Assembly: GCF_008520305.1 (NCBI RefSeq)
Contig: NZ_ML703290.1
Coordinates: 18,807-82,806, forward strand
Direction: 5' to 3'
DNA: 64,000 nt
DNA from: Mesorhizobium sp. SARCC-RB16n
GTDB taxonomy: Bacteria; Pseudomonadota; Alphaproteobacteria; Rhizobiales; Rhizobiaceae
Below are positions 42,865 to 51,291 of this stretch, in pieces. Both the position numbers and the translations under genes were made by a program. A model generated the notes under the pieces. It was not told where the DNA came from. It saw only the letters and a program-made list of their open reading frames with translations, and ran no database searches. Within the stretch, counting starts at the first letter, position 1; each line of letters opens with the position of its first letter.

Positions 42865-43746
42865 ATGACTATCCTCGTTACCGGCGCCACTGGCAGGGTC
42901 GGCCGCCAAGTCGTCCAGCAACTCGTCAAGCGCGGCGCCGATGTGCGCGCCCTCGTTCGCGACGCCTCGAAGGCCGACTTTCCGGCCGTCGTAGAGGTCG
43001 TGGAAGGCGAACTGCTCGATATCGACTCCCTGCGCAAAGCGTTTGCCGGCGTCGGCACGCTGTTCCTGCTCAACGCGGTCTCAGGGGACGAATTCACCCA
43101 GGCGCTCATCACCCTGAACATTGCCCGCGAGTCAGGCGTCGAGCGGGTCGTCTATCTGTCGGCGATCCATAGCGACCACTTCGTCAACGTGCCGCATTTC
43201 GCGGTGAAGTCCGGCGCCGAGCGGATGATCGAACAGATGGGGTTCAGCGCCACCATCCTGCGTCCGGCCTACTTCATCGACAATGAACTCATGATCAAGG
43301 ATGTCATCTTCAACTATGGGGTCTATCCGATGCCGATCGGAGCCAAGGGCATCGCCATGGTCGACGCCCGCGACATAGCCGAGGTCGCAGCCGTCGAGCT
43401 GGTCCGTCGTGACCAGGCCCCCGGCAAGCTGCCGATCGAAACCATTAATCTGGTCGGCCCCGATACGCTGACCGGTTCGGATGTAGCCGCGATCTGGTCA
43501 GACGTCCTGGGTCGCCCGGTTGCCTATGGCGGCGATGATCCTGCCGGATTCGAGCAGAATCTGGCCAACATCATGCCCAAGTGGATGGCCTACGAGATGC
43601 GCCTGATGGCCGAGCGCTATGTCACCGACGGCATGCTTCCGGAGGCCGGCGACGTCGAGCGCCTGACAGAGATTCTGGGCCGCCCGCTGCACTCCTATCG
43701 CACCTTCGCGGTTGAGCTTGCCGCATCGCAGCCACCGTACCGGTGA
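42865..43746 (+). CDS. NmrA-like NAD(P)-binding protein
   Basis: A 293-residue atypical short-chain dehydrogenase (NmrA/TMR family). The N-terminus MTILVTGATGRVGRQVVQQL is a Rossmann dinucleotide-binding motif. YLSAIHSDHFVN and the segment ILRPAYFIDNELM match NmrA-type proteins, which often lack the catalytic Tyr-Lys pair and serve as redox sensors or quinone reductases. It has GGAG upstream of the ATG and is controlled, I infer, by the divergent LysR gene. Confidence 0.9.
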   Translation: MTILVTGATGRVGRQVVQQLVKRGADVRALVRDASKADFPAVVEVVEGELLDIDSLRKAFAGVGTLFLLNAVSGDEFTQALITLNIARESGVERVVYLSAIHSDHFVNVPHFAVKSGAERMIEQMGFSATILRPAYFIDNELMIKDVIFNYGVYPMPIGAKGIAMVDARDIAEVAAVELVRRDQAPGKLPIETINLVGPDTLTGSDVAAIWSDVLGRPVAYGGDDPAGFEQNLANIMPKWMAYEMRLMAERYVTDGMLPEAGDVERLTEILGRPLHSYRTFAVELAASQPPYR

Positions 43747-43911
43747 ATCCGGAAGGCGAAAGCAAGCTGACCCATGCGCAAGCCTGGTCCGGCCTGGGAT
43801 TCACGGCCCGCGACATCAGCGAGTTGTTCGCGCAAGGCAGGCTCTGACCACTACCATGAACATCAACCTGGGATTGCCTCTTGGGAGGCGTCCCCTTCCG
43901 AGGTAGCTATC

Positions 43912-44580
43912 ATGCAAAATTCCGAAACCGATAACATCCGAAATGTCCCGCCCAAGATATTGGTCCTTGGAGCGACCGGCGGCACCGGGCGCCTGATCGT
44001 TAGCCAGGCGGTGGAACGAGGGTACGATGTCACCGTGCTCGTGCGCTCTCCCGAAAAGGCGAGCGACCTTAAGGGGGCAAAGCTCGTCGTGGGAGACGCC
44101 CGCGACCAGGAGGTCCTACGGCAAGCGCTCAAAGGCCGGAGCGCCGTCATCAGCGCACTTGGTACTCCCGCTAGCCCAGTCCGCGAGGTGGCCCTTCTCT
44201 CATCCGCAACGCGGACGCTCGTGAATGCAATGAAGGCCGAACAAGTCTCTCGCCTTGTCGCCATCACGGGCCTCGGTGCCGGGGACAGCGCGGGCCATGG
44301 CGGCTTTCTGTTCGACAACGTGGTTTTCCCGCTCCTTTTGCGCAAGGTCTACGCCGACAAGAACCGTCAGGAAGCCATTATCAGGGACAGCGGTCTCGAC
44401 TGGGTTCTCGTCCGCCCCTCCGTGCTCAACGACAAGCCCAGCCGCGAGACGATCCGCGCGCTCACTGATCTCTCGGGCTTCCATGGCGGAACCATATCGC
44501 GCGCAAACGTTGCCAGCTTTGTCTTGGACCAGCTGCGCGACGACACATGGGTGCATCGTTCCCCGTTGATTACCTGGTGA
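43912..44580 (+). CDS. NAD(P)-binding SDR-like protein
   Basis: A 222-residue Rossmann protein (NAD(P)-binding domain 10 type). KILVLGATGGTGRLIVSQAV is the dinucleotide fold, and AVISALGTPASPVRE, LVAITGLGAGDS and WVLVRPSVLNDKP are family landmarks. It is probably an oxidoreductase or flavin-reductase-like enzyme of unknown substrate. ATG 43912 is preceded by GAGGTAGCTATC; the longer frame from 43774 is not supported. It follows the first NmrA-like gene by 165 bp in the same orientation. Confidence 0.87.
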   Translation: MQNSETDNIRNVPPKILVLGATGGTGRLIVSQAVERGYDVTVLVRSPEKASDLKGAKLVVGDARDQEVLRQALKGRSAVISALGTPASPVREVALLSSATRTLVNAMKAEQVSRLVAITGLGAGDSAGHGGFLFDNVVFPLLLRKVYADKNRQEAIIRDSGLDWVLVRPSVLNDKPSRETIRALTDLSGFHGGTISRANVASFVLDQLRDDTWVHRSPLITW

Positions 44581-44595
44581 AAGCCAGCGCGCGAT

Positions 44596-44631
44596 CGGCC
44601 GTGGTCCTTCTGACTGAGATAACCACGGCCG
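44596..44631. terminator. bidirectional hairpin between convergent genes
   Basis: A perfect 10-bp inverted repeat (CGGCCGTGGT, then ACCACGGCCG) with a 16-nt loop between the NAD-binding gene end and the cupin gene end. Confidence 0.55.
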
Positions 44632-44641
44632 TCAGGCCGGC

Positions 44642-44995
44642 TCAGCCGACCCTGACGACAAAATGCTTGGTCACCGGCTCGATGATCTTCCAGGTGCCCT
44701 TGAAATCGGCTTCCACCACGAAGGCGTCGCCGGGGCCAACCTCGACCGGCGTGCCACCGTCGGGCGTGATGATGATGCGGCCGGCGATCATGTGCACGAA
44801 CTCATAGTCGGTGTAGGTGGCATGATAGGTGCCGGGCGACGCCCGCCAGGTTCCCGACATCACCTTGCCGTCTTCCGTCGTGTGCTGGACGGCGGTCTGC
44901 ATGGTCGGATGGCCCTCGACCACGACCCAGCCGGGCAGATCGCCGGCCTCCGCGTGCTCGACTGCGCCGAATTTGAAGATGCACTTGTTCGTCAT
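44642..44995 (-). CDS. cupin domain protein (DUF861/cupin_3)
   Basis: A 117-residue single-domain cupin. The beta-barrel strands include GKVMSGTWRASPGTYHATY, EFVHMIAGRIIITPDGGTPV and GPGDAFVVEADFKGTWKI, the usual (S)-ureidoglycine aminohydrolase-like pattern with Glu and His ligands (YEFVHMIAGR). Proteins of this size often bind a sugar acid or an amino compound; the function is open. ATG 44995 was chosen over 45055 because it starts the domain. It lies downstream of the broken kinase and DeoR genes in the same orientation. Confidence 0.85.
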   Translation of the reverse strand: MTNKCIFKFGAVEHAEAGDLPGWVVVEGHPTMQTAVQHTTEDGKVMSGTWRASPGTYHATYTDYEFVHMIAGRIIITPDGGTPVEVGPGDAFVVEADFKGTWKIIEPVTKHFVVRVG

Positions 44996-45129
44996 GCCGG
45001 GCTCCGTTGCTTGATATGTTCGAGGTCGGATAACCGATGCACATGACGGGAGCAATGCCGTGCAATGCGAAACTGGCGCGGCCGCGCATGAGGGAAGGAC
45101 CCGCCCGCTGCCTGCGCCGACTTGGAGTG

Positions 45130-45986
45130 CTACGGCTTGTGCGGCGCCGAGACGAGTTCAGCCTTGCGGTGCGCCGTCTCCAGCCCGAGGCCGATGAAGG
45201 CGCGTGCATGCTTGGCCAGCGCCATGTATCGGTCCACAGATTGCGCCAGATGGCGGTCTTCTTCGACAGGTTTTCGCCCTTGCCGACGATAGGCATGCAG
45301 CGCCGCATTGGAATCGTGGACGCCGTTGTGGATGGCGATCGGCCGCTCGGCATTGCCGAAGCGCTGCTCGCCGATGATGGCGCCGGCGCGTTCGAAACCC
45401 GGCATCTGGCCGCGCCAGCCTTCGGCGTCGACCAAGGAGGAGAAATCACGTTCGCGCGGCGCCCACAAATGCGAATGGCAACCGAGATAAGAGACCTCCG
45501 AGACTGGCCTGCCGCCAAGGCGTCAGCTCCAGTATTGGGGATAGCCGAGGATCCATTTCGCCGCCGCGAACGCGTCGGGATCGACCTCCTGCAGCCAGAG
45601 CATGTGACGGCCATAATTGAAGCCGAGCGGCAGACGCGGCGAGAAGGTCTCGGCGAAATCCGGGATGCGGCGGTCGATCCGCGCCGCGATTTCGGCCGGC
45701 GGCTCCTGTTCGTAGTCGAGGATCGGATGGGTCAGCGCCTTGTCGTCGACAAGAGCGAAGGTGCAACCATGCCCCGAGATCATCACCCCTTCGACGTCAT
45801 GGTTTTCGACCGCATCGCCAAGGCGCCGACCGCCCAATTGTGGAGCTCGGCCTCGTCAAGCACGCTGAAGCCGTGCTGACCCGTCCATTTCGGCTGCGTG
45901 CGGCGCCCGTCGAGGATGCGTCCGTCCTGGCCGAAGACGAACAGCTTCGAATTGGTCTTGCCGAAGTCGAGCACCGCCATTTTCAC
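45130..45986 (-). pseudogene. broken FGGY-family carbohydrate kinase
   Basis: FGGY kinase fragments lie in succession on the minus strand. Fragment 1 (45986 downward) begins MKMAVLDFGKTNSKLFVFGQ. The frame then shifts near 45818: GCC-TTG-GCGAT reads through if one G is restored, giving ALGDAVENHDVEGVMISGHG. That frame runs to PQYWS, then meets TGA at 45523-45525 where homologues have Trp (TGG), and continues in the same frame as RLGGRPVSEVSYLGCHSHLW and GVHDSNAALHAY. After about 45300 the similarity ends and the usual GTG(T/S)W phosphate motif is absent, so the 3' part also seems lost. Its start overlaps the DeoR stop (ATGA). It probably once phosphorylated a deoxysugar or polyol. Confidence 0.8.
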
Positions 45987-46786
45987 GGGACGGCTCCAAA
46001 GGTTGAAGCGATTCGCACCATCACGCCGGCATCCTCCAGCATGCGCGCATCGGCATCGGAGAGCCCGTCATCGGTCACCAGCGTGCCGATGCGCGACAGC
46101 GGCAGCGCGACATTGCGCGCGTGGATCGACAGTTTGCGGCTGTCGGCCAGCACCACGATCTGATCGGCGCAGAGACTGAGGTCGACAATGGAGCGTACCA
46201 GCAGCGGATGCGATTCCAGCAGCCCTTCCTGATTGAGGCCTTGCGTGCCGAGAAAGAATTTCGAGGCATAGAAGGGCGTTGCCTGAGTCGGTGAATAGAT
46301 GATGCCGGGCTCGCGGTGCAGGTCGCCGCCGGCAACCGTCAGGCTGCAATGGCCATGGTCGCTCAGATAGGCCGCAAGCGGCATCGAATTGGTGTAGAGC
46401 CGAATGTTGCGCTCGGCGAGCTTGACGCCCAGATGGAAGCAGGTCGAGCCGCCATGAACGATGACCGCGTCGCCATCGCGCACCATGGTCGCAGCGATGG
46501 CGGCAATCTGCCGTTTGGCCTCGACGGCAAGATCACGGTTCTCGTCATAGGGCCGGGCATAGGCGACGCCCGCATGCGAAGCGCCGTCGAGTGCCGAGAT
46601 GCCGCCATAGACCTTGCGGGCTTCACCGGCCTCGTCGATGCGGTCGATGTCGCGCCGCACCGTGGCCGCCGACACACCGAGCCGCTCCTGCAGCTCGCGC
46701 ACGGAAGCGAACGGGCGGTCCCGCAGCAGTTCGACGATCTGACGCTGGCGGCCGAGGTCGCTCAACTCTTTCCTTCCTGAGGCCAT
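45983..46786 (-). CDS. DeoR/GlpR-family transcriptional repressor
   Basis: A 267-residue DeoR-type regulator. The N-terminal winged helix is RQRQIVELLRDRPFASVREL with the family signature LGVSAATVRRDIDRIDEAGE. The C-terminal sugar-phosphate domain contains VIVHGGSTCFHLG, YTNSMPLAAYL and ADQIVVLADSRKLS. It usually represses sugar catabolic genes and is released by a phosphorylated sugar. It is divergent from the class II aldolase gene and overlaps the broken kinase. The start is uncertain: ATG 46786 (MASGRKELSDLG) or ATG 46819. Confidence 0.9.
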   Translation of the reverse strand: MASGRKELSDLGRQRQIVELLRDRPFASVRELQERLGVSAATVRRDIDRIDEAGEARKVYGGISALDGASHAGVAYARPYDENRDLAVEAKRQIAAIAATMVRDGDAVIVHGGSTCFHLGVKLAERNIRLYTNSMPLAAYLSDHGHCSLTVAGGDLHREPGIIYSPTQATPFYASKFFLGTQGLNQEGLLESHPLLVRSIVDLSLCADQIVVLADSRKLSIHARNVALPLSRIGTLVTDDGLSDADARMLEDAGVMVRIASTFGAVP

Positions 46787-46946
46787 TTTCCATGGCAATT
46801 GGTGCAACTTACTCAACATTAGTCAGATTGCAAGCTGATTTGACGGTAGTAGATCACTGTTGACGTAGATCGCTCATATCTGCGATATCAACGCCAAACA
46901 CCGGCCCCGGCGACGGGATTTCGTGCAAATGTTGGAGGAGGGCGCC

Positions 46947-47987
46947 GTGGCAACCCAGGCTGATGCACAGGAACTGGCCGCCTTGCGGGCGCTTTCGGCC
47001 AGCATCGGGCTGAACCCGCATATGACGCAGGCGGCGGGCGGCAACACCTCGCTCAAGGCCGGCGATACGCTGTGGATCAAGGCCTCGGGCACTTGGCTGA
47101 AGGATGCGCTCAGCGACGACATCATGGTGCCAGTGGCGATGGCGCCGCTGCTCCAAGCCGTCGACCGGCGCGATCCAGCCGCCGACAAACCACAGGCCTT
47201 CGCCATCGAAGAGCTCAATCCGCGCGGCCTGCGCCCGTCGATCGAGACCACGGTGCATGCCTTGATGCCGCAACGCGTGGTTCTGCATGTCCACTGCGTC
47301 GACACGATTTCGCTTGCCGTGCAAGCCGATGGCGAGGCCGAGGTCGCCGGGCGGCTGGGCGGCATCGAATGGGCCTGGGTGCCCTATTTCCGGCCGGGCC
47401 TGCCACTTGCCCGCGGCATTGCCGAGAAATTGCGGCCTGGGGTCGACGTGCTCATCCTCGGCAATCACGGGCTGGTGGTCGCCGCCGAAACCGTCGCCGA
47501 GGCGGAGGCTTTGCTGCACCGCGTCCGGTCGCTGTTGGCGCGGCCGCCGCGCGCGACCGCCGCACCTGATATCGCCGCCTTGACGGTGCTGGCCGGCGAC
47601 TACCGATTGCCGGCGGATGTCGAAGCGCATGCCGTCGCGCTCGACGCGGAAAGCCTAGATATGGCCGAGGCAGGCAGCCTCTATCCGGACCATGTCATCT
47701 TCCTTGGCCAGGGCTCGATCGTTGCGAGGCCGGGCGAGGACGTGGCCGGCGTCACCGCGCGGCTCGGCGCGGCACCCGTGGCGATCCTGTTTCCCGGCGC
47801 AGGCGTGCTGATGCGCGGCGACGCCAGCGCCGGCTCCGATGCCATGCAGCGCTGCCTCGCCGACGTGACCGCGCGCGTCGATGTTGCGGCACGGCTGAAC
47901 TATCTCACCGCCGCCGAGAATGACGAGCTGGTCAACTGGGACGCCGAGCAGTATCGCCAGAAGCTCAACGCCGCCAGCACGGCCTGA
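46947..47987 (+). CDS. class II aldolase/adducin family protein
   Basis: A 346-residue protein with a class II aldolase fold. Zn-ligand and phosphate motifs are AAGGNTSLKAGDTLWIKASG, the His pair VLHVHCVDTISLAV, and the third His in ILGNHGLVV. The length exceeds that of simple fuculose-phosphate aldolases (about 215); the C-terminal extra domain ends LVNWDAEQYRQKL. It should cleave or epimerise a phosphorylated or free keto-sugar together with the next kinase gene. GTG 46947 has an excellent ribosome binding site (GGAGGAGGGC), so I preferred it to 46923. It is the first gene of an aldolase-kinase-HAD operon. Confidence 0.88.
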   Translation: MATQADAQELAALRALSASIGLNPHMTQAAGGNTSLKAGDTLWIKASGTWLKDALSDDIMVPVAMAPLLQAVDRRDPAADKPQAFAIEELNPRGLRPSIETTVHALMPQRVVLHVHCVDTISLAVQADGEAEVAGRLGGIEWAWVPYFRPGLPLARGIAEKLRPGVDVLILGNHGLVVAAETVAEAEALLHRVRSLLARPPRATAAPDIAALTVLAGDYRLPADVEAHAVALDAESLDMAEAGSLYPDHVIFLGQGSIVARPGEDVAGVTARLGAAPVAILFPGAGVLMRGDASAGSDAMQRCLADVTARVDVAARLNYLTAAENDELVNWDAEQYRQKLNAASTA

Positions 47988-48002
47988 CAGGGGACGGACG
48001 GC

Positions 48003-49277
48003 ATGACGCCACTTGTCGTCGGCATCGACATCGGCACCTCCGGCGCCCGCGCCGTCGCCATGCGTCCGGATTTTTCCATTGCCGGCCAGTCCGCCGTCCG
48101 GCTCGACAAGTTCGGTCAAAACCCTCGCGACCCCTCGGCATGGTGGCAAGCGGTCCAGGCGGCGCTGGCGGAGCTGCTTTCGGGCATCGACCGCGCCGCG
48201 GTCCGCGCCATCGCCGTCGACGGCACGTCGGGCACGCTGCTGCCAGTCGACATCGAGGGGCGGCCTCTGGCCGAACCGCTGATGTACAACGACAAGGTCG
48301 ACGATGGCGACATCCTGGCCATCGTCGCCCGCGAGGCGCCGGAAGCAAGCGCCGCCCACGGGGCGACTTCCGGCCTCGCCAAGGCGCTCCGGTACCAGCA
48401 TCTACCAGGCATAGCAGCCGTGCTGCATCAGGCCGACTGGATCGCCGGCAACCTGTCCGGACGCTTCGACGTCAGCGACGAGAACAATGCGCTCAAGACC
48501 GGCTATGACGTCGAGGCGCGCCGCTGGCCGGACTGGATCGCGGCCACCGGCATGCGCATGGACCTGCTGCCTGATATCGTCGAGCCGGGCGATGTCATCG
48601 GCACACTCACTGCAACCGCTGCGGAACTTTTCGGCCTGCCGCGCGGCGTGGCCGTGGTCGCCGGCACCACGGACGGCTGCGCCTCGTTCCTGGCGACGGG
48701 CGCCACAGCGGCCGGCGACGGTGTCACGGCGCTGGGTTCCTCGCTGACCATCAAGATCCTGTCCGACCGGCCGATCTCGGCGCCGCGCTTCGGCATCTAC
48801 AGCCATCGGCTCGGCGATGTATGGCTGGCGGGCGGCGCATCGAATTCCGGCGGCAAGGTGCTGGCCCAGAATTTTCCGCTGGCGCGGATCATCGAACTCA
48901 GCGCCATGATCGACCCTACGACCGAGACCGGCCTCGACTACTATCCGCTCAGCACCGTCGGCGAGCGGTTTCCCATCGCCGATCCGGCGCTACCGCCGCG
49001 TCTCACCCCGCGGCCTGCCGACGATGCCGATTACCTCAAGGCGATGTTCGAGGGCATGGCGGCGATCGAAGCGCTTGGCTACGGCAGGCTGGCCGAACTC
49101 GGCGCGCCGGCCCTGACCTCCATCCGAAGTGTCGGCGGCGGCGCCGCCAACCCGGCGTGGAGCGCGATCCGGCAGTGCAAACTCGACGTCGCTTTCCTAC
49201 CGGCATTGTCGGACGAGGCCGCTACAGGTACGGCACGGCTGGCGCTGAAGGGCGCAAGCGAGGCAGGGCTTCAATGA
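48003..49277 (+). CDS. FGGY-family carbohydrate kinase
   Basis: A 424-residue sugar kinase. Phosphate-1 loop GIDIGTSGARAVAM, the catalytic region AIAVDGTSGTLLPVD, adenosine motif AGTTDGCASFLATGA and phosphate-2 loop VTALGSSLTIKIL are visible, and SVGGGAANPAWSAIR is the C-terminal signature. The short length (about 425) resembles the D-ribulokinase-like subgroup; the true substrate is unknown. It starts 15 bp after the aldolase stop, and its stop overlaps the HAD start (ATGA). Confidence 0.9.
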   Translation: MTPLVVGIDIGTSGARAVAMRPDFSIAGQSAVRLDKFGQNPRDPSAWWQAVQAALAELLSGIDRAAVRAIAVDGTSGTLLPVDIEGRPLAEPLMYNDKVDDGDILAIVAREAPEASAAHGATSGLAKALRYQHLPGIAAVLHQADWIAGNLSGRFDVSDENNALKTGYDVEARRWPDWIAATGMRMDLLPDIVEPGDVIGTLTATAAELFGLPRGVAVVAGTTDGCASFLATGATAAGDGVTALGSSLTIKILSDRPISAPRFGIYSHRLGDVWLAGGASNSGGKVLAQNFPLARIIELSAMIDPTTETGLDYYPLSTVGERFPIADPALPPRLTPRPADDADYLKAMFEGMAAIEALGYGRLAELGAPALTSIRSVGGGAANPAWSAIRQCKLDVAFLPALSDEAATGTARLALKGASEAGLQ

Positions 49278-50125
49278 ATACGAAAAAGATCGAACGCCTC
49301 GACGGTATCGCACCGCTGGCGGAACGCTACAAAGTCTTCCTGCTCGACCAGTTCGGCGTGCTGCATGACGGCCAAGCCCCGTATCCCGGGGCGGTAGAGG
49401 CTTTGTCCGCACTAAAGCACGTCGGCAAGACGGTGGTGCTGATTTCCAATTCCGGCAAGCGTGCCAGGCCCAACGAAGAACGCCTGCTGAAGCTCGGCTT
49501 TTTAGCCGGTAGCTGGGACCATTTTGTGTCCTCCGGCGAGGTGGCGTGGCGACGTTTCCACGAGATGGCGGCGGCGGGAATGTTGCGGTCCGGCACGAAA
49601 TGCCTGCTGATCAGCCGCGACGGCGATCGCAGCGCAATCGAAGGCCTGCCCTTCGCGCTGACAAAGACCGGCGAAGACGCCGAACTGGTGCTGATCTCGG
49701 CCAGCGAAGGCGACCGCCACGACCTCGATCATTATCGCCGGCTGCTCGCCCCGGCAGCAGCGCGGCAAGTACCGTGCTTTTGCACCAATCCGGACAAGAT
49801 CATGCTGACGGCGGTCGGACCCCGCTTCGGCGCCGGCGAGATCGCCGATCTCTATGAAAGCCTGGGCGGCAACGTCACCCGCATCGGCAAACCCTATCCG
49901 GCGATTTTCGACGCGGCTTTGGCGCTGACCGGCGAACCGGAGCGCGGCAATGTGGTCTGCGTCGGCGACAGTGTCGAACACGATATTGCTGGCGGCAATG
50001 GTGTCGGCATCGCAACGGCACTGGTGCTGGGTGGGATATTGGCCGACACGCCTGACCTTGCCGCTGTTTTCGACGAACACAAGGCCTGGCCGGACTACAC
50101 CATGGGCTCTTTCAGCTTTCGCTGA
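49274..50125 (+). CDS. HAD-superfamily hydrolase, subclass IIA (NagD-like, TIGR01459 type)
   Basis: A 283-residue phosphatase: nucleophile region VFLLDQFGVLHDGQAPYPGA (the first Asp attacks), VLISNSGKR, a cap domain, Lys in RIGKPYPAIFDAAL and the late metal motif CVGDSVEHDIAGGNGVG. It starts at ATG 49274, overlapping the kinase stop by four bases. It probably dephosphorylates a sugar phosphate intermediate, perhaps to relieve metabolite stress. Its last 14 bp overlap the end of the SorC gene on the other strand. Confidence 0.92.
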   Translation: MNTKKIERLDGIAPLAERYKVFLLDQFGVLHDGQAPYPGAVEALSALKHVGKTVVLISNSGKRARPNEERLLKLGFLAGSWDHFVSSGEVAWRRFHEMAAAGMLRSGTKCLLISRDGDRSAIEGLPFALTKTGEDAELVLISASEGDRHDLDHYRRLLAPAAARQVPCFCTNPDKIMLTAVGPRFGAGEIADLYESLGGNVTRIGKPYPAIFDAALALTGEPERGNVVCVGDSVEHDIAGGNGVGIATALVLGGILADTPDLAAVFDEHKAWPDYTMGSFSFR

Positions 50126-51137
50126 CCGCCTCGAGCATGCGCCTGGCGCTTTCCTCGTCGGTGATCAGGATCGTCGGCGCGACGAGCGTCATGGCGCCGA
50201 GCAGCGCTTCCGTCTTCTCTTCGCCGCCGGAGGTCAGAATGCGGATCGGCGCCTTGCGCAGCCGGTCGACGTCCACCGACATCACATGGTTGTTGACGGG
50301 ATGGTCGACCAGATCGCCATTGCGGTCGTAGAAATGGAACAGGAGGTCGCCGACGGCGCCGCGCGCCAGCAGCGCCTCCCGGTCCGCTTCCCTGAGGAAG
50401 CCGCCGCGCGAGAAAGTGGTGGCCGAAGCGATGCCGCCGACGCTCAACAGAACGGCATCGAGCGCGTCGGCCATTTCAAAAACCTCCTGCAGGCCGCAGC
50501 GTTCGATCAGCGCGATCTTGGTCTCGACGCTGTCGACGACGGCCGGCGTCGGCATCAGATAACCATCGCCCTGGAATATCTGGGCAAAGCGCCAGGCGAA
50601 CTCGGCCGGGTTGACCCGGCGCGCGACGCCGACGCCGCCAAGCAGCGAAATCACCTTGAAATCGGTCAGCGATTTGGCGCTGATGAACGGCAAGGTGTGG
50701 AACAGCGTATTGCCCCAGCCGACGCCGACCTGCATGCCGGACTTCATCGCGTCGGACAGGAACATGCCGGTCTTGGCGGCGATCGCCGGGATCGGGTCGG
50801 CATTGGCCGCGGTCAATGGCGCCACCAGCGCCTGCTGCAGGCCGAAGGTCTTTTCGAGCGCGCGTTCCAGCCGCACGATCTCCAAAAGCTCGCTCTCGAT
50901 GGTGATTTTGACCTCGTTGCGCGACCGCGCCTCCGCCAGCATGCGCACGATGGTGACGCGGCCGACACCGAGCACATCGGCGATCTCGTTCTGCGTCATC
51001 TGCTCGACGAAATACATCCAGGCGGCGCGGATCCTGAGGCGGTCTGTCCGGCTCTCGCTGACGACCTGCTCTGTCGCTTCCGCCCCTGTCCTCCTTTCGT
51101 CGGCCCGCCTTTCGTCGGTTTGTCGTCCCCTGGCCAA
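50112..51137 (-). CDS. SorC/DeoR-type sugar-binding transcriptional regulator
   Basis: A 341-residue regulator: helix-turn-helix MTQNEIADVLGVGRVTIVRM, then the SorC sugar-binding domain (GMQVGVGWGNTLFHTL, VISLLGGVGVARRVNPAEFA). It probably binds a phosphorylated sugar and regulates the convergent aldolase-kinase-HAD operon or the divergent hypothetical gene. The start is uncertain. TTG 51137 has GGGAGGGATGAT before it and gives a standard N-terminus; an ATG start further upstream (51362) would run through the divergent gene. Confidence 0.88.
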   Translation of the reverse strand: MARGRQTDERRADERRTGAEATEQVVSESRTDRLRIRAAWMYFVEQMTQNEIADVLGVGRVTIVRMLAEARSRNEVKITIESELLEIVRLERALEKTFGLQQALVAPLTAANADPIPAIAAKTGMFLSDAMKSGMQVGVGWGNTLFHTLPFISAKSLTDFKVISLLGGVGVARRVNPAEFAWRFAQIFQGDGYLMPTPAVVDSVETKIALIERCGLQEVFEMADALDAVLLSVGGIASATTFSRGGFLREADREALLARGAVGDLLFHFYDRNGDLVDHPVNNHVMSVDVDRLRKAPIRILTSGGEEKTEALLGAMTLVAPTILITDEESARRMLEAVSES

Positions 51138-51201
51138 ATCATCCCTCCCCCGCGGCGGCGGACGCGCGCCGTCGCCGATTCTGCATGCTGGTCTAGTATC
51201 G

Positions 51202-51225
51202 CCTATTGATCTACCAATCGATAGG
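51202..51225. promoter_or_regulatory. inverted repeat, probable SorC-family operator
   Basis: CCTATTGAT at 51202-51210 and ATCGATAGG at 51217-51225 form an imperfect palindrome (one mismatch) with a 6-bp centre. It lies 65 bp before the SorC regulator start and 67 bp before the divergent gene at 51292, the usual place for an autoregulatory site. Confidence 0.5.
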
Positions 51226-51291
51226 AACAATGTAGAGTCGGTGGCCGGCCCATGCAGCTGGCCCCGCACGGCACTTTCGAGGCAAACCGCG

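Noticed and set aside
44802-45614. 270-codon minus-strand frame over the kinase remnant and cupin gene
   Set aside because: It is out of frame with both the FGGY fragments and the cupin, is Arg/Ser-rich and has no motif.
46860-46888. Sigma-70 promoter TTGACG before the class II aldolase gene
   Set aside because: A -35-like hexamer is visible, but no acceptable -10 box lies 16-18 bp downstream.
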